Source: Saprospiraceae bacterium
Lineage (GTDB): Bacteria > Bacteroidota > Bacteroidia > Chitinophagales > Saprospiraceae
Length of the DNA: 8,653 bases
Direction: 5' to 3'
NCBI GenBank assembly: GCA_007125435.1
Contig: SLDF01000006.1
Location: 1 to 8,653 of the forward strand
Shown: piece by piece, positions 1 through 7,140 of the stretch
Position numbering within the stretch: position 1 is the first letter of the stretch
Layout: each line of letters begins with the position of its first letter
Translations under genes and position numbers: made by a program
The notes under the pieces: generated by a model
The model's input: the letters and a program-made list of their open reading frames with translations, nothing else
What the model was told of the DNA's origin: nothing
Databases searched by the model: none

Positions 1-24
1 AAGATAAAAGGAAAAAGATAAAAG
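1..24. repeat. Short heptanucleotide tandem tract (AAGATAA type)
   Basis: The units AAGATAA, AAGGAAA and AAGATAA follow each other directly at 1-21, and AAG begins a fourth. The period is 7 bp. The tract touches the window edge and may continue further left. It is non-coding as far as I can see. No function can be assigned. Confidence 0.5.
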
Positions 25-65
25 TATCATGATCCAATGGTTCTTTTAGTAAAAGGTACAACGTG

Positions 66-86
66 GAATGTAGAATGTAGAATGTA
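66..86. repeat. Perfect heptanucleotide tandem repeat, three copies of GAATGTA
   Basis: Three exact consecutive copies of GAATGTA occupy 66-72, 73-79 and 80-86. The tract lies in the non-coding stretch downstream of the minus-strand sugar transferase gene. A simple 7-bp array like this can change copy number by slippage, but whether it does so here is unknown. Confidence 0.75.
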
Positions 87-163
87 TTTGTGATAGTTTG
101 CATATATAGCTGGAATGAGGCAAATGCTGAACTCAGACGTAAACAAAATATATACAACTAGTA

Positions 164-184
164 GCTTGAATCTTGAAGCTTGAG
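164..184. repeat. Imperfect heptanucleotide tandem repeat (GCTTGAA type)
   Basis: Three 7-nt units are adjacent: GCTTGAA (164-170), TCTTGAA (171-177) and GCTTGAG (178-184). They differ by one base each from a shared consensus. This is the third tract of period 7 within 190 bp and it abuts the hairpin-rich element that begins near 181. Confidence 0.55.
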
Positions 185-347
185 GCTCTCTCCCGCGTGA
201 GGGATAGTAGCGATATGAGTGGCTGACGAATGGATAGCAGGAACTTGCAGATAGGGGCGACCGGAGGAAGCCACTAGATGCTTAGTGACTGCCCATGAGA
301 CAGTCAGGAATACAAGCGGATAGCCCGGCCCGAAGGGACACGCCCAA
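181..347. repeat. Hairpin-rich intergenic element, probably a composite Bacteroidota repeat
   Basis: This GC-richer stretch contains several inverted repeats: TCCC/GGGA at 191-194 and 201-204, AGTGGCT/AGCCACT at 218-224 and 269-275, CACTA/TAGTG at 272-276 and 283-287, GACTG/CAGTC at 287-291 and 301-305, and a short CCC-GAA-GGG hairpin near 329-337. GGATAG occurs three times (202-207, 232-237, 318-323). Read on the minus strand, the ends (GGGCGTGTCCC, then GGGCTATCCGCT, and later CTATCCCTC) resemble a repeat I recall from many Bacteroidota intergenic regions; that is memory, not a search. In the form I remember, the two ends lie close together, so about 100 bp here may be an insertion or a second unit. 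It follows the sugar transferase gene and could serve as its 3' untranslated region or terminator. No protein-coding signal is convincing in either direction. Confidence 0.5.
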
Positions 348-370
348 ATGCATAACAAAACTAGGTAACT

Positions 371-1792
371 TTATTTGCCCTTTCCCTGGATGATGACAAG
401 AAGGGTGTAGAACATGATTTTGAAATCCAGGGCTAGTGACATGTTTTCGATGTAGAGGATGTCAAATTTGAGTCTTTGGATCATTTGATCTACGCTGGAG
501 GCATAGCCGTATTTGACCTGTCCCCAAGAGGTAATACCGGGTCTGACCTTGAGCAAGTGCTTGAAGTGGGGGGCTTGAGCCATGATCTGGTCGATAAAAT
601 ACTGGCGCTCTGGACGTGGACCGACGAGGGACATATCGCCTTTCAAGACATTCCAAAACTGGGGTAATTCATCTAATCGCCATTTTCTCATGACACTACC
701 CCAGGGGGTGCATCTATCATCATTTTGAGATGACAACCTGGGGCCATTGTGCTCGGCGTCGACGTACATTGATCGAAATTTGTAAATGTAAAATGGGTTA
801 TGATGCCTGCCTATACGCTGCTGACTATAGATGATAGGCCCTTTGGAAGACAATCTGACGCGAATTGCAACGAAAATATAAAGGGGGGTCAGTATAATAA
901 TCATGATGAGCGAAACTAGAATATCAAGCCCTCTCTTTATGAAACGCTGCCAGCGGGGCATAAGATTTTGCTCAATGCCGATAAGAACTGCCCCATAGAC
1001 GTGGGTCATCTTCACTGTACCGAGCATGATGTCGTACATACTGGGAATGATACGTATAAGTAATCGGTGAGAAAAATCAAATAATTGGTCTAGTATGCCT
1101 TTCAGTTTACTGTGCTCTGAGGTTTCTATAGCAATGATGACTTCCTCTACTTTCTGTGTTTTGATGATATTATTGAGGTCATCGAGTCGGCCGAGACAGG
1201 GAAGGTCATTGAGCAGCTTATTGGATGATTTGCCATTAGCATCTATAAAGCCTAAGAAATGGTAGCCCAGCCCTTGCTCGCGCTCTGTAATCTCGTGGTA
1301 TAAATCAACAGCATTTTGATTGCCTCCAATGATTATTGTATTGAAAAAGACTTTGCCGGCTTTAAGTCGCCTGTTGGCCATCGTGAGTAAAAACATCCTA
1401 ATGAAGGTAGTGATCATAAAGTGCGTAAAAAACAACTTTACAAAGTAGGATACATATAACCGTCCATCAGCAATAATGAAATCATCATAAAGTAAGGCTG
1501 AATAAAGGAAAAAGCTACCTATCAGCGATAATATAAATGTGCGTCTCAAGGTGGCCAATCTGGACAATCTATATATGTCACGATAGTCATCAAATACGGC
1601 ATAAAATAGGGACCAACAAAGTGGCACAAGAAAAACAGTCACCCAAGATGAATCTGAGGGAAAGGTAAATAAGCTAAGTAGACTAATGGGATACCCCAAT
1701 ACGTAGTAATTAAATACTAACCAGCCAAGTGTAGCTGCTATAAAGTCGAAAAGTATATAAATGAGTGTATCCCTTCTCCGTCTTCCTAACAT
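371..1792 (-). CDS. Polyprenyl-phosphate sugar phosphotransferase (WcaJ/WbaP-like, initiates polysaccharide synthesis)
   Basis: This 473-aa integral membrane enzyme would transfer a sugar 1-phosphate from a nucleotide sugar to undecaprenyl phosphate at the cytoplasmic face of the inner membrane, the first step of exopolysaccharide, capsule or O-antigen assembly. Residues 10-140 contain about four hydrophobic segments. Residues 150-230 look like the CoA-binding-type Rossmann region common to long family members (IIIGGNQNAVDLY). A membrane segment at about 286-310 leads into the catalytic bacterial sugar transferase domain. That domain shows YKFRSM (337-342), RLDELPQFWNVLKGDMSLVG (372-391), PRPE and RPGITSWGQVKYGY. 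Asp374-Glu375 match the catalytic Asp-Glu dyad of the PglC superfamily. Length is normal and no motif is missing. Its ATG lies 3 bp after the stop of the lipoprotein gene upstream, so the two are probably translated from one mRNA. The sugar (glucose, galactose or an amino sugar) cannot be told from sequence. No other glycan-assembly enzyme lies after it in the window. Confidence 0.93.
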   Translation of the reverse strand: MLGRRRRDTLIYILFDFIAATLGWLVFNYYVLGYPISLLSLFTFPSDSSWVTVFLVPLCWSLFYAVFDDYRDIYRLSRLATLRRTFILSLIGSFFLYSALLYDDFIIADGRLYVSYFVKLFFTHFMITTFIRMFLLTMANRRLKAGKVFFNTIIIGGNQNAVDLYHEITEREQGLGYHFLGFIDANGKSSNKLLNDLPCLGRLDDLNNIIKTQKVEEVIIAIETSEHSKLKGILDQLFDFSHRLLIRIIPSMYDIMLGTVKMTHVYGAVLIGIEQNLMPRWQRFIKRGLDILVSLIMIIILTPLYIFVAIRVRLSSKGPIIYSQQRIGRHHNPFYIYKFRSMYVDAEHNGPRLSSQNDDRCTPWGSVMRKWRLDELPQFWNVLKGDMSLVGPRPERQYFIDQIMAQAPHFKHLLKVRPGITSWGQVKYGYASSVDQMIQRLKFDILYIENMSLALDFKIMFYTLLVIIQGKGK

Positions 1793-1795
1793 AAC

Positions 1796-2695
1796 TCAAA
1801 GGTACAGTAATTTGATGTTATCAAAGAAGGCTCTTTGATTTTCAATTGGATTACCTTCATCATAAATGGCTAAAATGGCGAAGCGGAATTCTATGGCGTT
1901 TCTAAATCTACCAATCTCATCTGTGAGTTCAAGATAAATTTTACGCCACTCATTGTTAGGGTTCAATTGAACCTTGTAAAACCTATTGGGAAGGTTGACA
2001 CCATCGTAGGCTACAAATCCAAGGAAAACGGCGCATTCATTTTTAACATTGAGTTCTAGGTATACAGGGTTTCCCGGAGTCAAGTCAGAGTAAGCGAACT
2101 CCGTTGCTACCTCTACAATATTATTGTCAGTATCTACTTCTATCAAACCTGATCGATCGCCTTCAAATACCTCGCTGGTAGATATGGTCATTCTGGCAGA
2201 TTCGTCTCCGTCTAAGTGATGCACAAAAATGTGAGCTGTTTCGAAGTCTTCAATAAATAGGAATTTTGAACTATTGGTATATCTGGCTACCGGTCTTATG
2301 GTATCTACCTGTCCTGGTGTCAAATTGAGCGTCTGACTGTAAGGCGCATAAAATGTATAAATCCCAAAAGCGTCACTGATGCCATTTCTTCTGATGCCTG
2401 AAAACACTGTGAGTTCTGTAGGACCTTCGCTTAAAACAGGAAAGCTATCGTCTAAGTGATAAACACCTAAAAACTCATTGTTGGCGTAAAAATAGGCTTC
2501 TGTTATATCGTGTGCATTAGACCCCTGCCCTGCTACTACCTCTTTAGTGGGGGTCTCAATAAAAACAAATGCAGGTATTTGATCCGGGTTTTTAAACTCT
2601 CCGCAGGATAAAATAATACTAATCAGGACCAATCCTAAAGTGGCATAATAAACACTTGTCTTCATAGACTTAAACACATTTAATTTCATAAACAT
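1796..2695 (-). CDS. Predicted lipoprotein with C-terminal jelly-roll, carbohydrate-binding-like domain
   Basis: I do not recognise a named family. The N-terminus is a lipoprotein signal peptide: a basic start, a hydrophobic stretch (about 19-30) and a lipobox ILSC with the acylated cysteine at residue 31. A second ATG at codon 11 would give a more usual 20-residue signal, so the true start may be 2665. Residues 35-135 look like a beta-rich, Ig-like segment (YFYANNEFLGVYHLDDSFPV). Residues 145-299 begin with FIEDFETAH and end with RAFFDNIKLLYL; this beginning and end are typical of galactose-binding-like or CBM-type jelly rolls. No catalytic motif is visible. The product should be anchored in the envelope, probably the outer membrane. 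The gene ends 3 bp before the sugar phosphotransferase start and begins 32 bp after the dehydrogenase stop, which suggests a role in handling or sensing an envelope glycan. That role is inference from context only. Confidence 0.8.
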   Translation of the reverse strand: MFMKLNVFKSMKTSVYYATLGLVLISIILSCGEFKNPDQIPAFVFIETPTKEVVAGQGSNAHDITEAYFYANNEFLGVYHLDDSFPVLSEGPTELTVFSGIRRNGISDAFGIYTFYAPYSQTLNLTPGQVDTIRPVARYTNSSKFLFIEDFETAHIFVHHLDGDESARMTISTSEVFEGDRSGLIEVDTDNNIVEVATEFAYSDLTPGNPVYLELNVKNECAVFLGFVAYDGVNLPNRFYKVQLNPNNEWRKIYLELTDEIGRFRNAIEFRFAILAIYDEGNPIENQRAFFDNIKLLYL

Positions 2696-2727
2696 AAACT
2701 ACCAATTAACATGTTGAATTGTGTCGG

Positions 2728-3723
2728 TCAGATTTTTTTAGACATGGCCACTTCATTGGTCTTGATTTTATCATTGATATCGTGGGCCAAAATTAATGCA
2801 TTCACACCATCTTCCAAAGACACCAAGGGTTGATCTTCATTAATAATGGAGTCAGCGAAGGCATTTAGCTCTTCTTTGATGGCATTGACCTCAGGAAGTG
2901 AAGGGTTGTCAAAAATCAATTTTTTCATGCCTTTTGCAGTTTCCATCACCATGCCATCCTCAGGACCATCTTCGTCGACAAGTCTAACGATCTGTGAAGA
3001 TTTATCTAAAAAGTCCATAGATATGTAAGCGTCAGGCTGGAACACCCTCATCTTACGCATATTTTTTAATGACAGTCTACTTGCAGTAATATTGGCTGTA
3101 CAACCGTTTTCAAACTCTAATCTCACATTGCCAATATCAGGCGTCTGACTAACGATACAGACACCATTTGCAGAGATACTGACAACCTTGCTTTTGACGA
3201 TATGGAGAATGAGGTCAAGATCGTGAATCATTAAATCCAAAATAACGGACACGTCAGTACCTCTCATATTGAACTGAGCCAACCTGTGGCACTCAATGAA
3301 TAAAGGCTGTATATCCAAACCTTTTACAGATAAGTAGGCCGGATTAAAACGCTCCACATGGCCCACCTGAATAACAGAGGGATACTGACGATGAAGATCC
3401 ATAAGACGAATGCCTTCGTCGCGAGTCGAGGCAACAGGTTTCTCAACAAATACGTGTTTACCGGATTGAATAGCTAATGATGCAATGTCAAAATGAGTAC
3501 TGGTCGGACTGACAATATCAACCGCCTCTACCCTATCTAACAAATGGTCAATGTTATCAAAAATGGGTATGTTAAATTCTTTATTAACAAATTCAGTCGT
3601 CTTAGTGTCCGGGTCATAAGCACCGACTATTTCAAACTTATCAGATAACATCTGTAAGCACTTTAGATGTATTTTTCCTAAGTGCCCAATGCCAAAAAGG
3701 CCTATTTTAACTTTATCGTTCAT
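2728..3723 (-). CDS. Gfo/Idh/MocA family oxidoreductase, GnnA-like (possible UDP-GlcNAc 3-dehydrogenase)
   Basis: This is a 331-aa soluble NAD(P)-dependent dehydrogenase. The N-terminal Rossmann fold has the dinucleotide motif GIGHLG (Gly11, Gly13, Gly16), and the family motif EKP lies at 94-96. The substrate domain shows GHVERFNPAY (121-130), RGTDVSVILDLMIHDLDLIL (154-173) with His167-Asp168, and FENGCTANITASRLS (204-218) followed by RKMRVFQPDAYIS. This motif set is what I recall from the subfamily found beside lpxA/lpxB in other Gram-negative bacteria. That subfamily includes GnnA, which oxidises carbon 3 of UDP-GlcNAc for 2,3-diamino lipid A sugars. Here neither the aminotransferase GnnB nor any lpx gene is adjacent, so the substrate stays open. 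The family assignment is strong; the GnnA activity is a hypothesis. The downstream lipoprotein and sugar phosphotransferase fit a role in nucleotide-sugar or envelope-glycan metabolism. Confidence 0.93.
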   Translation of the reverse strand: MNDKVKIGLFGIGHLGKIHLKCLQMLSDKFEIVGAYDPDTKTTEFVNKEFNIPIFDNIDHLLDRVEAVDIVSPTSTHFDIASLAIQSGKHVFVEKPVASTRDEGIRLMDLHRQYPSVIQVGHVERFNPAYLSVKGLDIQPLFIECHRLAQFNMRGTDVSVILDLMIHDLDLILHIVKSKVVSISANGVCIVSQTPDIGNVRLEFENGCTANITASRLSLKNMRKMRVFQPDAYISMDFLDKSSQIVRLVDEDGPEDGMVMETAKGMKKLIFDNPSLPEVNAIKEELNAFADSIINEDQPLVSLEDGVNALILAHDINDKIKTNEVAMSKKI

Positions 3724-3854
3724 ATTGACTATTCTTTTTCGTTCATGTTAGTCCAATCATAGATGTGCAAATCAATTAGGTAATAACAGGTGCAAAACAT
3801 ATCTCAGGGGCTCGATATATGCTCACTGACATCAACACATTAAAAAGCACTTCT
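3724..3854 (-). other. 131-bp spacer before the dehydrogenase gene, possible internal promoter region
   Basis: This is the largest gap inside the minus-strand series, so an internal promoter for the dehydrogenase, lipoprotein and sugar transferase genes could lie here. I see no exact TAnnTTTG element; TATGTTTT (minus strand, within about 3797-3806) is one base off. A five-codon frame MNEKE-stop reads from 3746 to 3729 on the minus strand. Its first bases, ATGAACGA, are repeated at the true start at 3723. Confidence 0.3.
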
Positions 3855-4154
3855 TCACCTGGTATACATCAAAATACCACCAAAAATGGTAATGAGTAAA
3901 ATGAGTAAAATGGCTACATTTACTGAGTATTTAATATGCCTTACAAACTCAGCTATTTCATGTTTATGCTTTGGATATTTAGGGTAGACCTCCGTTTCCA
4001 TTTTCTCTTTATTAAAAATATCTGTTGTTTTAAACTCTACACGGTTGTTGACCAGATATTTGTACTTCTTCAACACTTTAACTCTAAAGTATACATTGAG
4101 AAACAAGAGAGCGGCAAAGAGACCTATAACAAGAAATATTAAGAAGCCTACCAT
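3855..4154 (-). CDS. Small two-helix membrane protein of unknown function
   Basis: I do not recognise a characterised family for this 99-aa protein. Two hydrophobic helices are clear, at about residues 3-22 and 77-96. The roughly 50-residue loop between them is strongly charged, with a cluster RVKVLKKYKY right after the first helix and YPKYPKHKHE at 57-66. By the positive-inside rule the loop should face the cytoplasm, with both termini outside. The start is 19 bp after the alaS stop, so it probably shares the alaS transcript. No Shine-Dalgarno sequence is present, as for its neighbours. The hydrophobic pattern and tight spacing make it a real gene, although no enzymatic motif can be seen. 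Confidence 0.8.
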   Translation of the reverse strand: MVGFLIFLVIGLFAALLFLNVYFRVKVLKKYKYLVNNRVEFKTTDIFNKEKMETEVYPKYPKHKHEIAEFVRHIKYSVNVAILLILLITIFGGILMYTR

Positions 4155-4173
4155 TTTAGTTTTATATTTTCAT

Positions 4174-6807
4174 TTACAATGATGCTTCAATTATTGAAAC
4201 AGCTTTTTCAAGAGCCGGTTTCAAACCGTTGATATCAGATCCACCAGCACTTGCTAGAAATGGTTGACCTCCACCACCACCTTTAATTAATGGACCAATT
4301 TCTTTGATAATTTTACCGGCATGTAATTTATCACCCGCAATGTTCTTACTGAATCCAATATTGATCATGGGTTTTCCATTCGATTCATTACCTAAGATAA
4401 CAGCCATATCCTCTTCTTCATTGGTCAATTGGTGAACAAGTGACTTAACCAGTTTGCTATCATCAAGTGGCACAATGGAATGGATAATCTTCACGTTAGC
4501 CACTTTTTGCATAGAATTCAATAAGTCTGACTTGAGATTACCGGCACTTTTTGCCTTCATAGCGTCCAATTCTTTGCGCAGGGACTTAACCTCATCATTG
4601 AGCTGCTGAACGGCTTTGACAACTTCCTTCGGATTTTTTAAACTTTGCTTGACTTCTGAGAGTTCATTCAATTGCTGATTAACCCACTCGAGAGCAGCTT
4701 GAGAAGTAACCGCCTCTATACGTCTGATACCAGCTGAAATGGCTGATTCAGATAGAACCTTAAACAAACCAATTTGGCCGGTAGATTCAACGTGGCAGCC
4801 TCCACATAACTCAACAGAGTATGAGGGGTCAAATGTAATCATTCGAACCTTGTCTCCATATTTCTCACCAAAGAGCATCATGGCACCATTTTCCTGCGCA
4901 AATGCCATGCTAACTTCACGAGCTTCATTTTTCTTGATGTTTGCTCTGATCTTATCATTAACCATGTCCTCTATGGCCTTGAGCTCTTCATCTGAGACTT
5001 TCTGAAAGTGGGAAAAGTCAAACCTTAAGTAGTCAGGATGGACAAGAGACCCTCTTTGCTGAACATGTGTGCCTAACACTTCACGAAGGGCGGCATGTAA
5101 CAAGTGAGTCGCTGTGTGATTGTTTTCTGTCCTCTGCCTTAAAGTGTCGTCTACCTCACACTTCACTGGCTTTCTGGTATCACTTGGCAATCTATTTACA
5201 ATATGAATAATCATATCATTATCCTTGACTGTATTGATAACTTTGATCTTATCATCGCCCACTGTTAACAAGCCTCTATCCCCAACTTGCCCTCCGCCTT
5301 CCGGGTAAAATGGAGACTTATCCAGGACAACTTGGTACTCCTTTTTATCCTTTTTATCCACTTCGCGATACTTCAATATATGAGCATCTTCTACATGAAG
5401 AGAGTCGTATCCCAAAAAATGAGTAAGACCGTGGTCACCATGGATAATAGTCCAATCTCCGAAATCAGTTTTTGCATCTGCTCGAGATCGGCTTCGTTGA
5501 TCTTCAAGAGCTTTTTCGAAACCAGACTCATCGATAATCAATCCCTGTTCACTTGCCAATAGCCTGGTCAAATCCACAGGAAATCCAAATGTGTCGTAAA
5601 GTTCAAATACATCTTCACCATTGATTACTTTATCATCATGTCTTAACTGGTCAAAACGCTTAAGTCCTGATTCTAAAGTTCTTAAAAATGATCTCTCTTC
5701 TTCGAGTATAACTTTTTCAATGAGGTCAATTTGTGCTTTTAGTTCAGGGAAAATGTTTTCCAATTGATCTGCCATATCAGCAATCAATTTGTACAAAAGG
5801 GGCTCATCAACTGATAAGAATGAGTAGTAATACCTCACTGCTCTCCTGAGAATCCTTCTAATCACATAGCCTGCACCGGTATTTGAAGGCATTTGGCCGT
5901 CGGCTATTGCGAAGGCTACTGCTCTGACATGGTCAACAACCACTCTAAAGGCAATATCCTTTTTGCTAGAAAGGTCAAAGCTATGGCTGTATGAAAGACC
6001 ACAGAGAGATTCAACTTTCTTAATCAGTGGTGTAAACACATCGGTATCGTAATTAGAAGGCACTTTTTGTATAGCCCTGCAAAGGCGTTCAAAGCCCATT
6101 CCCGTATCAATGTGTTTGTTAGGTAGTGGAACTAAAGAACTGTCCGCTTTCCTATTGAATTGAATAAAAACAAGGTTCCAAATTTCGATAACATCGGGGT
6201 GATCCATATTGACCAAAGACTTGCCATCCACCTTTTGCCTTTCACTGTCCGGTCGCAGGTCCATATGTATTTCTGAGCATGGTCCGCAAGGCCCTGTAGC
6301 ACCCATTTCCCAGAAATTGTCTTTTTTATCGAAATTCAGGACGCGGTCATCTTCAATCAAAGCTGTCCATATTTGGCGAGCTTCGTCATCAGCAGGTAGG
6401 CCATCCTTCTCATCACCACCAAATACAGTGATATAAAGTCTATCTCTATCAAGTTTCAACTCTTCTGTCAACAATTCCCATGCCCACTCAATAGCTTCCT
6501 TCTTGAAATAATCACCGAATGACCAATTTCCCAACATTTCAAATAAGGTATGGTGATACCCATCTATACCAACATCCTCCAGGTCATTGTGCTTACCAGA
6601 TACCCGGAGACATTTTTGAGTGTCCGCCACTCTCTTATGCTTTGGTTTTTTATTACCAAGAAAATAATCTTTGAAGGGGTTCATACCGGCATTGACAAAC
6701 ATCAATGTAGGGTCTGTCTTATTGACTAAAGGGGCAGATGGTACGATCTTATGCGCTTTGGACTCAAAAAAGGAAAGGAACTTTTGTCTTATTTCATTGG
6801 AGGTCAT
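4174..6807 (-). CDS. alaS: Alanyl-tRNA synthetase
   Basis: This 877-aa cytoplasmic enzyme charges tRNA-Ala with alanine using ATP and clears mischarged Ser- and Gly-tRNA-Ala. The class II catalytic core opens the protein: TDPTLMFVNAGMNPFKDYFL (31-50) holds motif 1, WSFGDYF (95-101) and GATGPCGPCSEIHMD (169-183) are present, and motif 3 is HIDTGMGFERL (232-242). The tRNA-recognition helical region includes NTGAGYVIRRILRRAVRYY (309-327). The editing domain has the zinc set His564-x3-His568 (HTATH) and Cys668-x3-His672 (CGGCH). A coiled coil around 712-755 connects to the C-terminal DHHA1/C-Ala domain, with GGGGGQPFLASAGG at 843-856. Length and domain order are normal, and no key residue is missing. 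The upstream spacer holds a dyad and a promoter candidate. The gene is first in the minus-strand series and is divergent from the M23 peptidase gene, an arrangement I recall from other Bacteroidota. Confidence 0.99.
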   Translation of the reverse strand: MTSNEIRQKFLSFFESKAHKIVPSAPLVNKTDPTLMFVNAGMNPFKDYFLGNKKPKHKRVADTQKCLRVSGKHNDLEDVGIDGYHHTLFEMLGNWSFGDYFKKEAIEWAWELLTEELKLDRDRLYITVFGGDEKDGLPADDEARQIWTALIEDDRVLNFDKKDNFWEMGATGPCGPCSEIHMDLRPDSERQKVDGKSLVNMDHPDVIEIWNLVFIQFNRKADSSLVPLPNKHIDTGMGFERLCRAIQKVPSNYDTDVFTPLIKKVESLCGLSYSHSFDLSSKKDIAFRVVVDHVRAVAFAIADGQMPSNTGAGYVIRRILRRAVRYYYSFLSVDEPLLYKLIADMADQLENIFPELKAQIDLIEKVILEEERSFLRTLESGLKRFDQLRHDDKVINGEDVFELYDTFGFPVDLTRLLASEQGLIIDESGFEKALEDQRSRSRADAKTDFGDWTIIHGDHGLTHFLGYDSLHVEDAHILKYREVDKKDKKEYQVVLDKSPFYPEGGGQVGDRGLLTVGDDKIKVINTVKDNDMIIHIVNRLPSDTRKPVKCEVDDTLRQRTENNHTATHLLHAALREVLGTHVQQRGSLVHPDYLRFDFSHFQKVSDEELKAIEDMVNDKIRANIKKNEAREVSMAFAQENGAMMLFGEKYGDKVRMITFDPSYSVELCGGCHVESTGQIGLFKVLSESAISAGIRRIEAVTSQAALEWVNQQLNELSEVKQSLKNPKEVVKAVQQLNDEVKSLRKELDAMKAKSAGNLKSDLLNSMQKVANVKIIHSIVPLDDSKLVKSLVHQLTNEEEDMAVILGNESNGKPMINIGFSKNIAGDKLHAGKIIKEIGPLIKGGGGGQPFLASAGGSDINGLKPALEKAVSIIEASL

Positions 6808-6854
6808 GTCGTTATGTTTGAAATGATTTCACAAAGATTTTGAATAATATCCAA

Positions 6855-6900
6855 CCAATTGATAGAAATTCAGTTAGTATCGTGTGTTCTATAAAATTGG
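6855..6900 (-). promoter_or_regulatory. Interrupted inverted repeat at the presumed alaS transcription start
   Basis: Two nested pairs match: CCAATT (6855-6860) with AATTGG (6895-6900), and ATAGAA (6862-6867) with TTCTAT (6887-6892). That gives 12 base pairs with a 1-by-2-nt internal loop around a 19-nt centre. It lies just downstream of the promoter candidate at 6902-6909. It would therefore form the first hairpin of the alaS mRNA or act as a DNA operator. E. coli AlaRS is known to repress its own gene through a palindrome flanking the start site; an analogous role here is inference. Confidence 0.45.
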
Positions 6901-6901
6901 G

Positions 6902-6909
6902 CAAATTTA
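6902..6909 (-). promoter_or_regulatory. Candidate Bacteroidota -7 promoter element for alaS
   Basis: On the minus strand this reads TAAATTTG, an exact match to the Bacteroidota -7 consensus TAnnTTTG. A -33 TTTG partner is not clean; TTTC at 6933-6936 is the nearest, with slightly long spacing. Transcription would start near 6896, about 90 nt before the alaS ATG. Confidence 0.4.
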
Positions 6910-7140
6910 GCAATACTTTATTATTGAATAGTGAAAAAATAATTTTTACCTATTTCGCATTGTATAATTATAGGTATCAGTATATGAATCAGCTGATAAC
7001 AGTTTAAAAAATATTTCTATATATTATGTCAATAAAATAAAGTTTTGTTATATTGCACCCATGTATTAATTTCGTGTCGCTTTCAGTAGATTACAAGCAA
7101 CAATTAAGACACAAAATTAATTGCCTTAATTACAAAACCG

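Noticed and set aside
1..190. The 7-bp tracts considered as a CRISPR array
   Set aside because: Units are far too short and adjacent, with no spacers and no cas genes in the window.
158..358. A 66-codon minus-strand open frame in the left flank
   Set aside because: It lies wholly inside the hairpin-rich repeat element, has odd composition and looks like the translation of a repeat. No family resemblance is apparent.
476..667. Open frames on both strands overlapping the sugar transferase catalytic domain
   Set aside because: They are alternative readings of the conserved domain (for example the DELPQ and GPRPE region) with no independent support.
668..672. Cys-Gly-Gly-Cys-His in AlaRS (residue numbers) instead of the more common CGGTH
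   Set aside because: The zinc ligands Cys668 and His672 keep their spacing, and a cysteine at this variable position is an ordinary substitution and not a defect.
4739..5562. Plus-strand open frames opposite alaS (4739-5005 and 5287-5562)
   Set aside because: They are antisense shadows of conserved alaS domains and show no motifs of their own.
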